DNA from: Teratosphaeria epicoccoides
Lineage: Eukaryota; Ascomycota; Dothideomycetes; Mycosphaerellales; Teratosphaeriaceae
Direction: 5' to 3'
NCBI GenBank assembly: GCA_021401465.1
Contig: JADDMT010000053.1
Coordinates: 1-64,000 of the forward strand
Length of the DNA: 64,000 nt
Of the stretch, positions 43,926-54,212 are shown piece after piece; positions within the stretch are counted from its first letter, which is position 1; every line of letters starts with the position of its first letter. A program made the position numbers and the translations under genes. The notes below the pieces were generated by a model. It saw only the letters and a list, made by a program, of their open reading frames with translations, was not told the DNA's origin and did not search any database.

Positions 43926-45207
43926 TCTTTACTGCGTGTATGGGCTGCGTCGCAGCGTGTCGCATTCGTGTGATGTCACGCGATGCCAGTGATTTCATCA
44001 GTCACCAAGCGGTTGACCAGTCGATGAGGTTTATGACTTGTCAACACGAGTCGCTGCTTCTGAGCGCTGGTGGCTCCTGTCCGATAACGTTGACCATTGA
44101 TGATGCTGTTGATGGCTTAGAATGTCGATTCGAACGAGCAAATATTGGCATCACTTGTCAATCGACTCACTGGTTGGGTGAGCGATGGAATGACTGCGCG
44201 ATCTGATCGACAACAAGGTAGCGCTTGACATGATGCTGGCCGGGATGTCGCGGTAAGCAGGTCGTGGTGTCAAAAGGCCCACTGAACCGTGACCTGTGCT
44301 GCCAAGCGCAAATGGCACATGTAGACCCTTCTGCGAGGTACACACACATGTGCGATGGCAAATGGAAAGGATGCATGTGGTCTAGGTACTGGGAGATGGT
44401 CACGTGGAACTTCCGCTTACGGAGTTCCAATCGTGCCATTCTGAAAATGCTACATGTAAATGCCCCCTCTCGTCTTCCCTCGAGATACCCAATTCATCTT
44501 TCATCCTGTCAGTCGACCAGTCAGTCAAGCGAAGTCGACCCTTCATAGACATCATGCAGGACATTGGGCATCCGATGGTGTCACCACGTCAAAGCGCCAA
44601 ATGTATAGGCATTCAGGCGTGCCAACAAGCAGTCAATCGCCTCGACAATCAGCCAAGAACATCAACGAAGCAACCGGCAGATGACATCGCTGCACTCCAC
44701 TACACCACACAGCTATCTCATGCCTCGAGATGAAGTGTCCTTGTGTCTATGAAAATGTCAGCTTATGTGTCTTTGTCGGCACTCATGACCTTGGCAGCAA
44801 TGTTCTTCCTTCAAGTCAACCCTTGCTGGTGCGACATGACTACTCTTCATTGAAATTTTGCCCGAGAACATGCCGAGCTGGACGTTAAAATGAAGCGTCG
44901 GTGGTATGTCTTTGTTACTGAGAGACCATTGCGCGAGACCAAGCACCCAGTCCTTTCTGAGTTCATTCGCTGGGGTGCTTCAGATAGAGCCCGGCTTCAA
45001 TGGGCTGCGTCTGCTGTATCCAGCGACATTCTACCGAATCCTCCTATCTGCTCAAGATATCTCATGGCTGGATCCAGACTCAGAGGCTGTCCCCCTCCTA
45101 CACTTCCCCTTTTGACCACGGTGTGATAGGCAAAGGGTTGGCAAAGCTTGGGCACACAGCTGGCATGGCTCTCAGGGCGTCAAGGCGAAGGCGGGTCTCG
45201 ATTGCGA
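43926..45207. other. Divergent intergenic region
   Basis: The region lies between the STB6-like start (minus) and the secreted-protein gene (plus), so it holds both promoters. Words of the type CAGTCAATC/GTCGACCAGTCAG recur near 44015, 44155, 44505 and 44630. No coding region was recognised. Confidence 0.35.
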
Positions 45208-45213
45208 TATAAA
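45208..45213 (+). promoter_or_regulatory. TATA box of the small secreted protein gene
   Basis: TATAAA in the context GCGATATAAAGAG lies 108 bp upstream of the start codon at 45321, a normal distance for a fungal TATA promoter. It is the clearest core promoter in the right half of the window. Confidence 0.45.
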
Positions 45214-45320
45214 GAGAAACAAGTCCGCTGACCGTCTCGGAGCTCTATCGCTTCTCCACCTCCGCCAGCGCCCCCAACATCCCTTCATTGCTCACGAAGA
45301 ACAAATCCGGCTTTGTGAAC

Positions 45321-45634
45321 ATGAGATCCATGCAATTCCTTCCACTGCTCCTCGCGATCATCCCTAGGGATTTCGCTCTGGCAGCGCCAACAGCTCCTAC
45401 AGCCTGCTTCAAATTTGGCATCTGCGGCGGCACGGTGAGTCTTCGATCCCTCGCTCACATCCACTTTCAGCCTTCAATGTTGGGTATACTGACTGTTCGG
45501 GACCGTAGCAATGCACATGCGGCACATCCTACGCATGTACGGTAGGAGACGTCACCAGACAATTGTACTGCTACTGTACGTCCTCGCTCGAGTGTGAAGC
45601 GGCTTGGATGCCTGCATTGGGACACAAAAGCTGA
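45321..45634 (+). CDS. Small secreted cysteine-rich protein (79 residues, 8 Cys)
   Basis: Exon 1 is 45321-45434 and exon 2 is 45509-45634, separated by a 74 bp intron (GTGAGT, ACTGAC, CGTAG). The frames join in phase 0, giving CGGT then QCTCGTSYAC. The start MRSMQFLPLLLAIIPRDFAL gives a signal peptide cut near residue 22 (ALA-APT). The mature part of about 57 residues has eight cysteines spaced C-x5-C-x4-C-x1-C-x6-C-x11-C-x1-C-x5-C, and ends MPALGHKS. The spacing is not that of hydrophobins, which have paired CC. It is likely extracellular, disulfide-bonded and compact; such proteins include candidate effectors, but nothing here proves a role. The short exons make it easy for gene finders to miss. 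Confidence 0.65.
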
Positions 45635-46312
45635 TAGATCCTGCTACGCAGAGCATGCGAGCCTTGATCTCCAAATGATGGAAGGGTGAAGCAGGGCGAG
45701 CTTCCGAGACGCCATACACCATCAGTCGATCAACCAGCTGATCCACTATTGGGAACGCTGCCGAGAGCGTGGGTGACGGACGGGCATCCTCAGGCAGCTC
45801 TGCGATTTGAAATACACGGCGTGTGGCATTTCGATATGGACATGCACGGGTCTCCAACACTCATTTTTCCTTGTCAGCTCTGTTCAACGACATGCGGACG
45901 GAGAGCTCTTGGCGCTGGGAGCCCATGTCGATAGGGTTTGGGTGACATCTACCATACTACTATTTCGTGATCAGGTGGTGGTGCTTGTTTCTTGACCGCT
46001 ATACTGTGATATGACAGGAATCTTGTGCATATGGTATGCATACACAAGGTACCTAATGCTGCGTGATGTGAGGCAAGACTTGATTGCTCGTCACGCGCTG
46101 CCGTTTCCGTCCCGCCACGATACCTTCCAGGATACTCTTGAGCCGAACCTCCCCATTGTTACTGCCACTATTGCTAACCCAGTTGAAGCTGTTATTGTCG
46201 CTCTGGAACGGCGTCTGGATCAACAATTAGATCGATGCGGTTGCTGACACGTTGAGATCGCAATCGCTCTAGCCATCCCTCACGCTTCAATCCTCCTGCC
46301 ATTCCCCCCACC
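45635..46312. other. Spacer upstream of RMD5
   Basis: This 678 bp region holds the RMD5 promoter. A CT/CC-rich stretch (CCTGCCATTCCCCCCACC) directly precedes the start codon, as is common for fungal 5' leaders. A 78-codon open frame at 46011-46247 has no support. Confidence 0.4.
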
Positions 46313-47743
46313 ATGGACTCTCTCATCGCTGCTCATACGACGCTTGAGGGGAAAGCCAATCTCTCCAAAGCGCTCACCGACGTCGACAACCTCATACAGA
46401 CATTACAGTCCACACGCGACTCTATTCAGCAAAACCCTGATGCAGCAACCATTCGCATCGCCGAGCTCAAGAAGCCGATCAAGCAATCCTTCGATAAGAT
46501 TGAGGAGGATTTGAAGGAAGTCAACAAAGGTCTCAATCAATATCAGAAGGCGTTGAAGGAGAAGTTCAAGGGCGGTGCGCTACCAAACTTGGGCCTCGGC
46601 GGTGGAGATGACGCAGAGAGCGGAGAGGAAGAAAATGGAGCGGGTATAGGACTGGGCACCAAGAGCGGCTTGGTGGACCGAGCGATTGCGATGCATTTGC
46701 TGCGAGAAGGCAAGTTTAGCGTGGCGAGCACCTTTGTGAGGGAAGTTGATGCCAAGAGGCGAGAGCAAAGGCGGAAAAGGAGGAAAGTCGATCACTGCCA
46801 AGATGGAGAAGAGATGGACGGCGTTGTCATTGACGGCGAGAGTGAAGAACATGGAGAGACAGCGAATGATGAAGAGAGCTGGATCAGAGAGTTCCAGTCA
46901 GAGGCACGAGGCGATCAGGACGACATCATGTCCGAAGCTGGCGACGATGAGGATCTCTATAGCTCAAGCACAAACGCACTTGGGCGAGGACAGCTACAGC
47001 AGAAGTTTGCAGAGATGTACCGCATCCTCGGTGCCTTGCGAAATCAACACAACCTCCAGCCCGCCATCGACTGGGCGCAGCAGCACTCAGCAGAGCTAGA
47101 GCAGCGCGGCAGTAACCTGGAATTCGAGCTCTCACGCCTCAAATTCGTTGAGCTCTACTCCAACATGTCTCAGTCCGCTGATGACTTTACTGGTCCGATC
47201 AAAGCTCTTGAATATGCCCGCCGTACCTTCCCAGCTTTCTCCTCGCGCTACGCCACCGAAACCGTCTCCCTTCTTGGCTCCCTGGCTTTCTCCTCAGATC
47301 TGGACCACAGCCCATACAAGAGTCTGTTCAGCTCGCAAAACACCTACGAAGGCGTGAGTCAGTCGTTCACCCGCGAGTTTTGCACCCTACTTTCCCTTCC
47401 ATCCGCCTCACCACTCTACACCGCAACAACAGCCGGCACAATCGCCCTGCCCGTGCTCACCAAACTCGCGTCAATACTGAACAAGTCTCGCGGTCAATGG
47501 ACCAGTGTCAACGAGTTGCCAGTCGAAACTCCATTGCCACCGGGCTTCTCTTTCCACTCAGTCTTTGTGTGCCCAGTCAGCAAAGAGCAGGCGACGGACG
47601 CGAATCCGCCGATGATGCTGCCTTGTGGCCATGTGATTGCGAAAGACAGTTTGGATATGTATGCGAGAGGTAAGAGCAGGATGAAGTGTCCGTACTGCCC
47701 TGGGGAGTGTGGGCCGAGTGAGGCGAGAAGAGTGTATGTTTGA
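46313..47743 (+). CDS. RMD5: GID/CTLH E3 ligase RING subunit (Rmd5/Gid2)
   Basis: This is a single exon of 476 residues. After a helical N-terminus come a LisH-type segment (LVDRAIAMHLLREGKFSVAS, about residue 120), an acidic loop, and the CTLH and CRA region (about 230-400: FAEMYRILGALRNQHNLQPA, IKALEYARRTFPAFSSRY). The C-terminal Gid2-type RING is VFVCPVSKEQATDANPPMML, CGHVIAKDSLDMYA and KCPYCPGEC. This RING lacks some zinc ligands, as in Rmd5, and pairs with the Fyv10/Gid9 RING to form the active E3. In yeast the complex degrades gluconeogenic enzymes when glucose returns (family knowledge). Start: the first ATG, right after a pyrimidine-rich leader. Confidence 0.92.
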   Translation: MDSLIAAHTTLEGKANLSKALTDVDNLIQTLQSTRDSIQQNPDAATIRIAELKKPIKQSFDKIEEDLKEVNKGLNQYQKALKEKFKGGALPNLGLGGGDDAESGEEENGAGIGLGTKSGLVDRAIAMHLLREGKFSVASTFVREVDAKRREQRRKRRKVDHCQDGEEMDGVVIDGESEEHGETANDEESWIREFQSEARGDQDDIMSEAGDDEDLYSSSTNALGRGQLQQKFAEMYRILGALRNQHNLQPAIDWAQQHSAELEQRGSNLEFELSRLKFVELYSNMSQSADDFTGPIKALEYARRTFPAFSSRYATETVSLLGSLAFSSDLDHSPYKSLFSSQNTYEGVSQSFTREFCTLLSLPSASPLYTATTAGTIALPVLTKLASILNKSRGQWTSVNELPVETPLPPGFSFHSVFVCPVSKEQATDANPPMMLPCGHVIAKDSLDMYARGKSRMKCPYCPGECGPSEARRVYV

Positions 47744-48128
47744 AGAGAAAATAGTACGCTATGAGTCAGGCCTGCGCGTGCAAAGATAGGCTCTTGGTTC
47801 AAGGATCTTGTGGAATTGAATCATGAGTCATGTACATCAAATGAGAAGATGAGTCCGTGTCGCGGCTACAGACAGTAGACGAATGCACGGAGTGCACGTC
47901 AGAAATACCCACAAGCGAATTGCTGCCCGCTCATCTGGTCCTCGTAGACGTACGCATTCACGCATTGCTCCGCAGATTTCTGACAGTCCGGCTCCTGCTC
48001 CCCAGCCCTTTGGTCTGGCACTGGAGAGCCCTGCGCAGCTATCTCATCAGACCTATCGTAAAATCCACATCACGTCCAGCGTTTCCCATCAGCAACCGCG
48101 ACCACGCGACGAGAAGCCTGTAACTCAC
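47744..48128. other. Convergent spacer between RMD5 and the GH45 gene
   Basis: These 385 bp contain the 3' ends of two convergent genes, so transcripts may overlap. No other feature was seen. Confidence 0.4.
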
Positions 48129-48908
48129 TCAGCCTGTCGACGACTCGTCATTCCTTACACATCCCGACTTCTCCGTCAGCGCCTTCGGGCACGTCACCTG
48201 CTTGTACTTAACGTTCGGATTATCGGAGCCCTGGAAGAAGTCTCCGAAGCGGAAGCTGCAACCTTTCTGCAGCGCGGATGGGAAAGAAGAGCAGGTGTTG
48301 GAAGAAATGCCGCCGTATTGGGCGCCCCAGCCTTGCGAATCAATCAGCATCACGCAGATAGACAAATCGGGGTCGGAATGGGTGGATTTACCTGAGGAAG
48401 GAGCACCCCACTGATCTGTGCATCCGTTGAAGATGCCTACGCCTCCACCAGGGATAGCCAAGTCGAATTGCCCCTGCGCGAGATCTCCTCCCGTATTCGT
48501 CGCCTGGACCACCATCTTCTTCCCTGCCACCGGGCCACTCGTGAACGTCAGTTCATAACAAGCACAGCACCAACTACTCTCACTGCCTCCGGGTATATGC
48601 ACTGCTGCGAACCCGTACGCCAGATTGTCATCCACAACCCAGGGACTCTGATCAGAGCACATGAATGCTTCGCCGCCTTGGCAGCCGCTGGTCGCGTCGA
48701 CGTTTGATAGGGGCTTGTCGTCTTTTGAGCAGGTTTTTACAGGACTGGAGACAGGGGCTTTGCCCTTCCAAGCACAGGAAGGCTTGCAGCAGTCCCAGTA
48801 GCGGGTCGTGACGCCGGTGCCAGAGGGCGAGGCGCCGTTGGAGAGGGAACCGGCGTTTGTGAGGGCGGCGACGAGGGATAGGAATACGAGGGAGAGGAGA
48901 TGAGACAT
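48129..48908 (-). CDS. Secreted GH45 endoglucanase
   Basis: Exons 48908-48392 and 48331-48129 are separated by a 60 bp intron 48332-48391 (GTAAAT, GCTGAT, GCAAG). The intron is a multiple of three with no stop, so an unspliced reading also stays open. Splicing gives GCTDQWGAPSSGWGAQYGGI, which fits the family, while the unspliced frame inserts 20 foreign residues. The 239-residue product has a signal peptide (1-19), then TTRYWDCCKPSCAW with the catalytic base Asp39, ESSWCCACYELTFTSGPVAG, and TGGDLAQGQFDLAIPGGGVG with the acid Asp of 'QFD'. It hydrolyses beta-1,4-glucan in plant cell walls. No cellulose-binding module is present, so it is a catalytic-domain-only form. Confidence 0.93.
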   Translation of the reverse strand: MSHLLSLVFLSLVAALTNAGSLSNGASPSGTGVTTRYWDCCKPSCAWKGKAPVSSPVKTCSKDDKPLSNVDATSGCQGGEAFMCSDQSPWVVDDNLAYGFAAVHIPGGSESSWCCACYELTFTSGPVAGKKMVVQATNTGGDLAQGQFDLAIPGGGVGIFNGCTDQWGAPSSGKSTHSDPDLSICVMLIDSQGWGAQYGGISSNTCSSFPSALQKGCSFRFGDFFQGSDNPNVKYKQVTCPKALTEKSGCVRNDESSTG

Positions 48909-50362
48909 TCTTTTTCTCTTCGTTCGGTGGAAGGGTCGGGGCTGGTGTAACGCGAAGGTGAATAGTATCTGGGTTGGTGTGGAAGGAATGAGATGTAGTC
49001 CAGCTACAATATGTAAGAATGATAGAAGAAGCTGCTGTTGTGGCGTCTGCTGGTCGAGACAAAAGACGTCTGGAGAGGAAACGCAATGGGTAGATATACT
49101 CGACTACCGATGATCAACGAAAGATTTCCCGCGATATTGCTAGCATCTGAGGACGAGGGAGTAATTTCGCCTCAAATCGCCAGACTCGGGACGCACAAAT
49201 TGCTGTTTAGCTTGGAGATGAGTCTGTGATATATTGCGCTGCCGGGCGAATGCCTTGATCGTGTTCATGTGCTTTGTCTCCCTGTCCTTGACGCTTGGTC
49301 AATCATGATTCACCATGGTCTTCTGACTGACATTCTCCGAGATTCCGCTAGTAGAGGAGGGATCATCTGTGAGGCAAGATGCCAGCTCTACTGAACCGGA
49401 TCAGTCCGGCAGTCGGCAGCCGAAGATCACAGGGCTTGGGAACGCAATTTGCTGGCTGTAATTTAAGTTACAAGGTGGATGGAGGTGTTTAGGAGGAGAT
49501 CATGTTTCACTCTCAAACATGAACTTGACCTCTTGACAACCCTGGGGTGCAGATGCTTCGTCAGTAGCGCAGTACTGTCCCTAGACTTCTTCTTGTCTAC
49601 TACTCGGAGAATATCGAGCATTTCCAATAGTTGTCAGCCCTGAGCGTCATCATCTAGATGTCACTCCGTCCGAGCTGGAGCCGTTGCGCCCTTGCAACAG
49701 CTTCCAGCATCCTGAATGGTCAATCGATAGCATCACAATGCGACCTGACGCAGACGCACTCGTTTACATGGCTTTGTCTTCTGCTGTTACGACGCCAATT
49801 CTCGGTTGAAAGGCGGTGATCTGTGGCTCGCCTCATGGTCCGCACGCGGAGGCCTCGAAAGAATTGGAGACAGTCCACAATCGACACAAGAGTGGCATCA
49901 CTGTGTCACAGAGCGCTGTTCGAGAAGCAATGCGACCTGCTGCTCGGGCATTATTCCACGCAGCAAATATTCATGTGCAGACATGAGGCGTACTCATCCA
50001 CCAGCTGATGCTGCTCCACGTCCCTATGGCAGGCTAGATGTGGTAGGTTCCTCTGTTTGTTCATCCTCGAATTGACATCCGGCCTGCAATTACAGTCTGC
50101 TTATGCTGCACAAGCCGGTCTTATTGACGGGAGACGACACTTGAGACTAGTGATTTCATCAGTAAGTCAAGTCACGAACAGAGTCATCCCGCGAGGCATT
50201 CATACGTGTCAGCGAGCAGACAAGCATCGGAAGTGGCGCTTTCCTGTGTCAGCAAGCCATTGACCACATCAATCAGTCGATCGGGTTGATTATGTGATGG
50301 AATCACTGCTTGAGGCCATCGGCAGGATGTTCATTCAAGATCGTTAATGCTACTAGTACATC
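48909..50362. other. Intergenic region
   Basis: The region lies upstream of the GH45 gene and of the dehydrogenase relic, which diverge. No gene was recognised. Confidence 0.4.
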
Positions 50363-50903
50363 ATGGCCTCCTGTGCCCGCAAGGTCGCCCGAACAGTCTG
50401 CAAAGGCCCGAGAGCCCCGAGCATCTTGCTTGAGGAACACGCTGTCTTTGCTTCACCGCTCAGCTCATTATCAGCATTCGGCCAGCTCAGCATCAGAAAC
50501 GCTACCTCGAAGTCCATCAGCCACCAATCTAACGTTCTTGGCCACACGCAACACTCCTCCAACCAACGTCAACCTCAAAGCAATGTGTCTGAGCACGAGA
50601 CCGCAAACGCTGCGCCCAAGAAACCCGACGAAATACAGCCGGGGGTCAACCGAACCTTCTCCCGTTTCGACCTGAGCGGCACCGTACATCTCGTTTAGGC
50701 CTCGCAATGGCAGAAGGTCTCGCTGAAGCCGGTGGTCGTGTGTACTGCCTTGATCGCCATCCTGAGCCGGAGGAGTTCAAGGGGGCAGGGTTGCTCTTGT
50801 TGAGTCGGGCGAGTAGGTACATGACGGGGAATAATCTTGTGATTGACGGGGGGCATACCGCTTGGTACATTGTTTGGTGCGGCAAAATGGATCGATGGTT
50901 TTG
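50363..50903 (+). pseudogene. Relic of a short-chain dehydrogenase/reductase
   Basis: Two frames preserve the two ends of an SDR. Frame one (50363-50697) is a Ser-rich leader ending RTFSRFDLSGTVHLV-stop, the usual 'FDLSGKVxLVTGG' start. Frame two, from about 50686, reads SRLGLAMAEGLAEAGGRVYC, the end of the cofactor glycine motif and beta-2 with Asp, and then jumps directly from PEPEEF to KGAGLLLLSRASRYM and GNNLVIDGGHTAW, the conserved C-terminus. The TGG part of the glycine motif and about 180 residues including the Tyr-x3-Lys active site are deleted. No product with activity is possible. Likely parent: a mitochondrial-leader fungal SDR of the arabinitol/sorbose reductase type (inference). 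Confidence 0.7.
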
Positions 50904-51118
50904 AGGGCAGCTTTTCCCAGAATTAGGTCTGTATCATAGTGGTGAGCGCACGTACATGAGCTTGCTGGCGGGCAAGTGCGATCGTGATGTTTCTTTTCAT
51001 ATGCATGCTGTCTGCTTCCATAGACCGGTGCGGCTCCCTCTCAGACTTCAGCACCTCAGCCATCATCGAATTTCACAACCTCAATCAATCCTCGAAATCG
51101 TTCCTCAAGCCAGTACGT

Positions 51119-51738
51119 CTACTTCTGACTCTGATGCTGCCTCGTCGCCTCCCACATCTTCTCATCCGTCTCAACCCTCACCTCCTTGCTGGTATCCAGC
51201 TCGTTGAAGCGACGGAGATCCATCGGCTTGTCGAGCAAGGGCAGCACGTACTTGTCGAACGTCTGCCAGTATCTAGAATCCAATCAGTAAGTGACACATC
51301 GTTGAGGTGAACGCGGAAGGTTTGAAAAGTACGGATTCTCGAGGTGGTACTAGAGGGGGTCAGTATATATGCTTCGAAAAGATAGATACGAGGGCGAGAG
51401 AGTGCTCGTACCTTCTGACTAGACTCGTGGGCGTAGCGCTCCACCTATTGGATCAAATATCACCAATCAAGAATTGCTTCCATTCAGTTTCGGTGTGGAC
51501 AGCGAGCATACGATTGTAAAGGCGCGGGGGTCAGACTCGCTTTGCATCACGAACCTGCAACGCATAATCAGTCTCCATTGCAATGTCTGCTCAATACATA
51601 GACGCATCGCACTGACCACGCCAATGTCTCCTTGTCATTAGAGTAGACTTGGCTTGCTTCTTGGAGCTTCGCAATGAGCTTGTTGATGGACTCGGTGTCC
51701 TCTTTGGCGTAGAGATGGACGACGAGGGTGTGGACCAT
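51119..51738 (-). CDS. Antibiotic biosynthesis monooxygenase (ABM)-fold protein, five exons
   Basis: The exons are 51738-51617, 51554-51512, 51444-51412, 51349-51333 and 51272-51119, with introns of 62, 67, 62 and 60 bp, all GT-AG. The sum is 369 nt, 122 residues. The product begins MVHTLVVHLYAKEDTESINK and has WFVMQSESDPRAFTIVERYA, then HESSQKYHLENPYWQTF and LLDKPMDLRRFNELDTSKEV. It is a small dimeric ferredoxin-like ABM domain, as in fungal quinol-type monooxygenases and dabb-like proteins; the substrate is unknown. The 17 bp and 33 bp exons hide the gene from ORF-based prediction. It lies downstream of the MFS transporter gene on the same strand, 378 bp away. Confidence 0.75.
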
Positions 51739-52116
51739 CGTGACGGGTTTTCTGATAGGTTTGACTGTTGGTGATTGCTTCTGGGTTGAGGCACGATCAA
51801 ATGTGTGGAGCAGGAAAAAGCTCTTCGGGCGTCACTGCAGGTGCGATGGAGTGGCCGCGATTGGGCCGAGTCGCAGCTGCCTCTTTGAACTCTATGTCTC
51901 AAGTGTGCCTGCCATATGCGGATGTGCTTCAAGGGATGCCATTTCACTAATGCAACCGATTGAGCTTCAGTCCGAGCTAGCCGCCCTTCATATGTACGAT
52001 GTATAATACCAGTATTCTACTGTTTCGGTACCAATTCGCCTGAACGCCTCGCTTCATCTGGGTACTCACCCAATCAAGATCACCTGCGCCTGCAAGTGTC
52101 TGGCTTCCTGACAAGC
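51739..52116. other. Spacer between MFS transporter and ABM genes
   Basis: These 378 bp contain the ABM gene promoter on the minus strand and the transporter 3' flank. No other feature was seen. Confidence 0.4.
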
Positions 52117-54212
52117 TCACTGACTCCCGGTCGTAACATCGATAGCATATTTCGACTTCGACCTGATCCAGGGCCCATACTTGTAAAACACATACGGCAC
52201 TGGCGCCAAAACCGCACTTATGCACGCCAAAATTGTGCAGGTATATGCGACGCCCTGCTCGACTCGTCAGCGCCGCACCGGTCTCCAAATTACCACACGT
52301 CTTCATACTTACCAAGTTACTGTAAAAAGGTATTCCGACCACGACCATACCCCCAGCCGCCACATACCGAATCAGCGATATCGACGCCAGCGCAGAGGCC
52401 GCGTACTGCTCATACGCATCGATGATATACTGATAGCTCGTAATAAAAACACACAGAATGCCATATCCGAACAATGCACTCGCAACCAAGGGTGACCAGA
52501 CACTGATACTCGGGCGCGCCGTCCATCCCATCCAGAACAGGCTAATGGGAATGGCGATGCCTCCGCCAAGCATGCTGTACCACAGTCTAAACTCTGGAGG
52601 CAGCCGCGAACCACCTTGCTCTTGGATTTTTTTCAGATCTCGCTTCGCCCATTGGTAGATCAGCGGCACGAGGGCGGACGCACCGAACAGACCAACGATG
52701 ATGCCGAGGAAGCAGACGCTGCTAAGACCTTGACTGATGTTGTAGGTATCCTCGAAGATGTAGGGGTAGCCGTCCAGGAAGGTAAAGAGGATAATGTAGA
52801 TGACCGACAAGTAGAGGGCTATCAGCATGATGATGGGTTCGCGGGACGTGAGGAGGATCGGTCGGTATAGTGCTCGTTTGAGACGATGGGCGAGAAATTC
52901 TTGTCTGATTTCGATTGCGCCGCAGTAGCGGTCGTCGCCTGTAATCTCGCGTAGGTGCTGCGCTTTCCATTTAAGGAGGATTGGTGGGTATGTTTCTGGG
53001 AGGAAAAGCGTCACGAGAGCCAGAACCAGCCCGGAGATGATGAGCGTGATCCAATCCTCCCATCGCCAGCCGAGGTATTCAGCGATATACCCACCCATCA
53101 CAGGGCCCTGCAAAGCGACGAGTTAGAGGTCAGCCAATGTCGCAGGTGGATCGTGTTCACAGACTTACCATCAGCGGGCCGGTGAAGGCCGCATTGGCAA
53201 AGATAGGGAAAGCGAAAACTCTTTCCAATGGATTCCAGAGGTCAGAGATACTTCCTCCAGCGCATGTAAGCGGCGTACTGCCAAACACTCCCGCAATAAA
53301 CCTGAAAGCCAAGTACGCCCCAATATTCGGACTCAGCGCACTCGCCATAACGAAGATCATATACAGCGCCAACGTCCCAACATACACCGGATTCCGTCCC
53401 ACCGTCTCAGAGATTGGACCGGCAATCTGCGCACCACATCCGAATCCGATGAGGAAGAGTGCAGTACCCAAGCTTGCCGCGACTTCGCTAATATTGAAAT
53501 GCTCGGCGAGTTGCGGTATGTCGCTGCTGTCGATGGCGCTCGCCAATCCGACAACGCAGCCGATGGACGCGATCATCATGGTGCAAGGTATGCGGGCTGC
53601 GTAGCTCCAGGTCTGAGGGTTAAGAGGATCGTCTGGGCCTTGGAAGCCGACGACGAAGACGTTGCCTGTGCCACCTTCGTTGGTCTTGCGCTTTCTTATT
53701 TGGATGCCTGTTAACGAGTGACCTAGTTTCGTTCGTGCTGAGGCGTGCGATTGCTGGGTTGTCATGCGAGACAGTGTAGTCCGTTCCTGCACGGGCTCGT
53801 CGTCGCCGTCTTCGTCCTCCGCCTCATCGCCTTCGTCCTCCATGCCCGTGTCGTCCGAGGCCTTCTCTACTTCTTCCTTGGAGACTTCTCCATTTCTTTG
53901 ACCTATTTGCATCGTATCTGACTCCTCCTGCGGCAACGGCGGCCTGATATTTGGGTCTGCCTCCGCGGACTGAGCACCTGCCGTAGGCTGGCTTGCATGA
54001 TCCAAGCTCTCCGCGCCCTTCTCTAAATCTGCTTTGCTCTCATCGTCTGTTTCCGTGGATGACAGAGGCGACTGCTGTATCGCGGCTTCCTGTATTGATT
54101 CCTGTGCCCTAGCCTTTTCCGTATCTAACTGCTTCTGAACTGCGGTCCTGAACCGCCTGAATTGCATGAATGACTGCATATTCCCCGATATCCCCAATGC
54201 AAACGAGCGCAA
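52117..54212 (-). CDS. MFS transporter, DHA1 (12 TMS) drug/polyamine type
   Basis: The exons are 54212-53169, 53107-52313 and 52254-52117, with introns of 61 and 58 bp (GTAAGT donors, CTGAC branch sites). The joined frame is 659 codons. Residues 1-200 are cytosolic and strongly acidic (EDEGDEAEDEDGDDEP). Then PDDPLNPQTWSYAARI marks the first membrane helix typical of DHA1 members. Motif A-like FGCGAQIAGPISETVGRNPV and the motif C region TGPLM/GPVMGGYIAEYLGWRW (across splice 1) are present, with six further helices to the end GPWIRSKSKYAIDV. It is predicted to be a plasma-membrane proton antiporter exporting small molecules; the substrate is unknown. Without splicing the protein would be split in two and gain a false tail. 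Confidence 0.9.
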
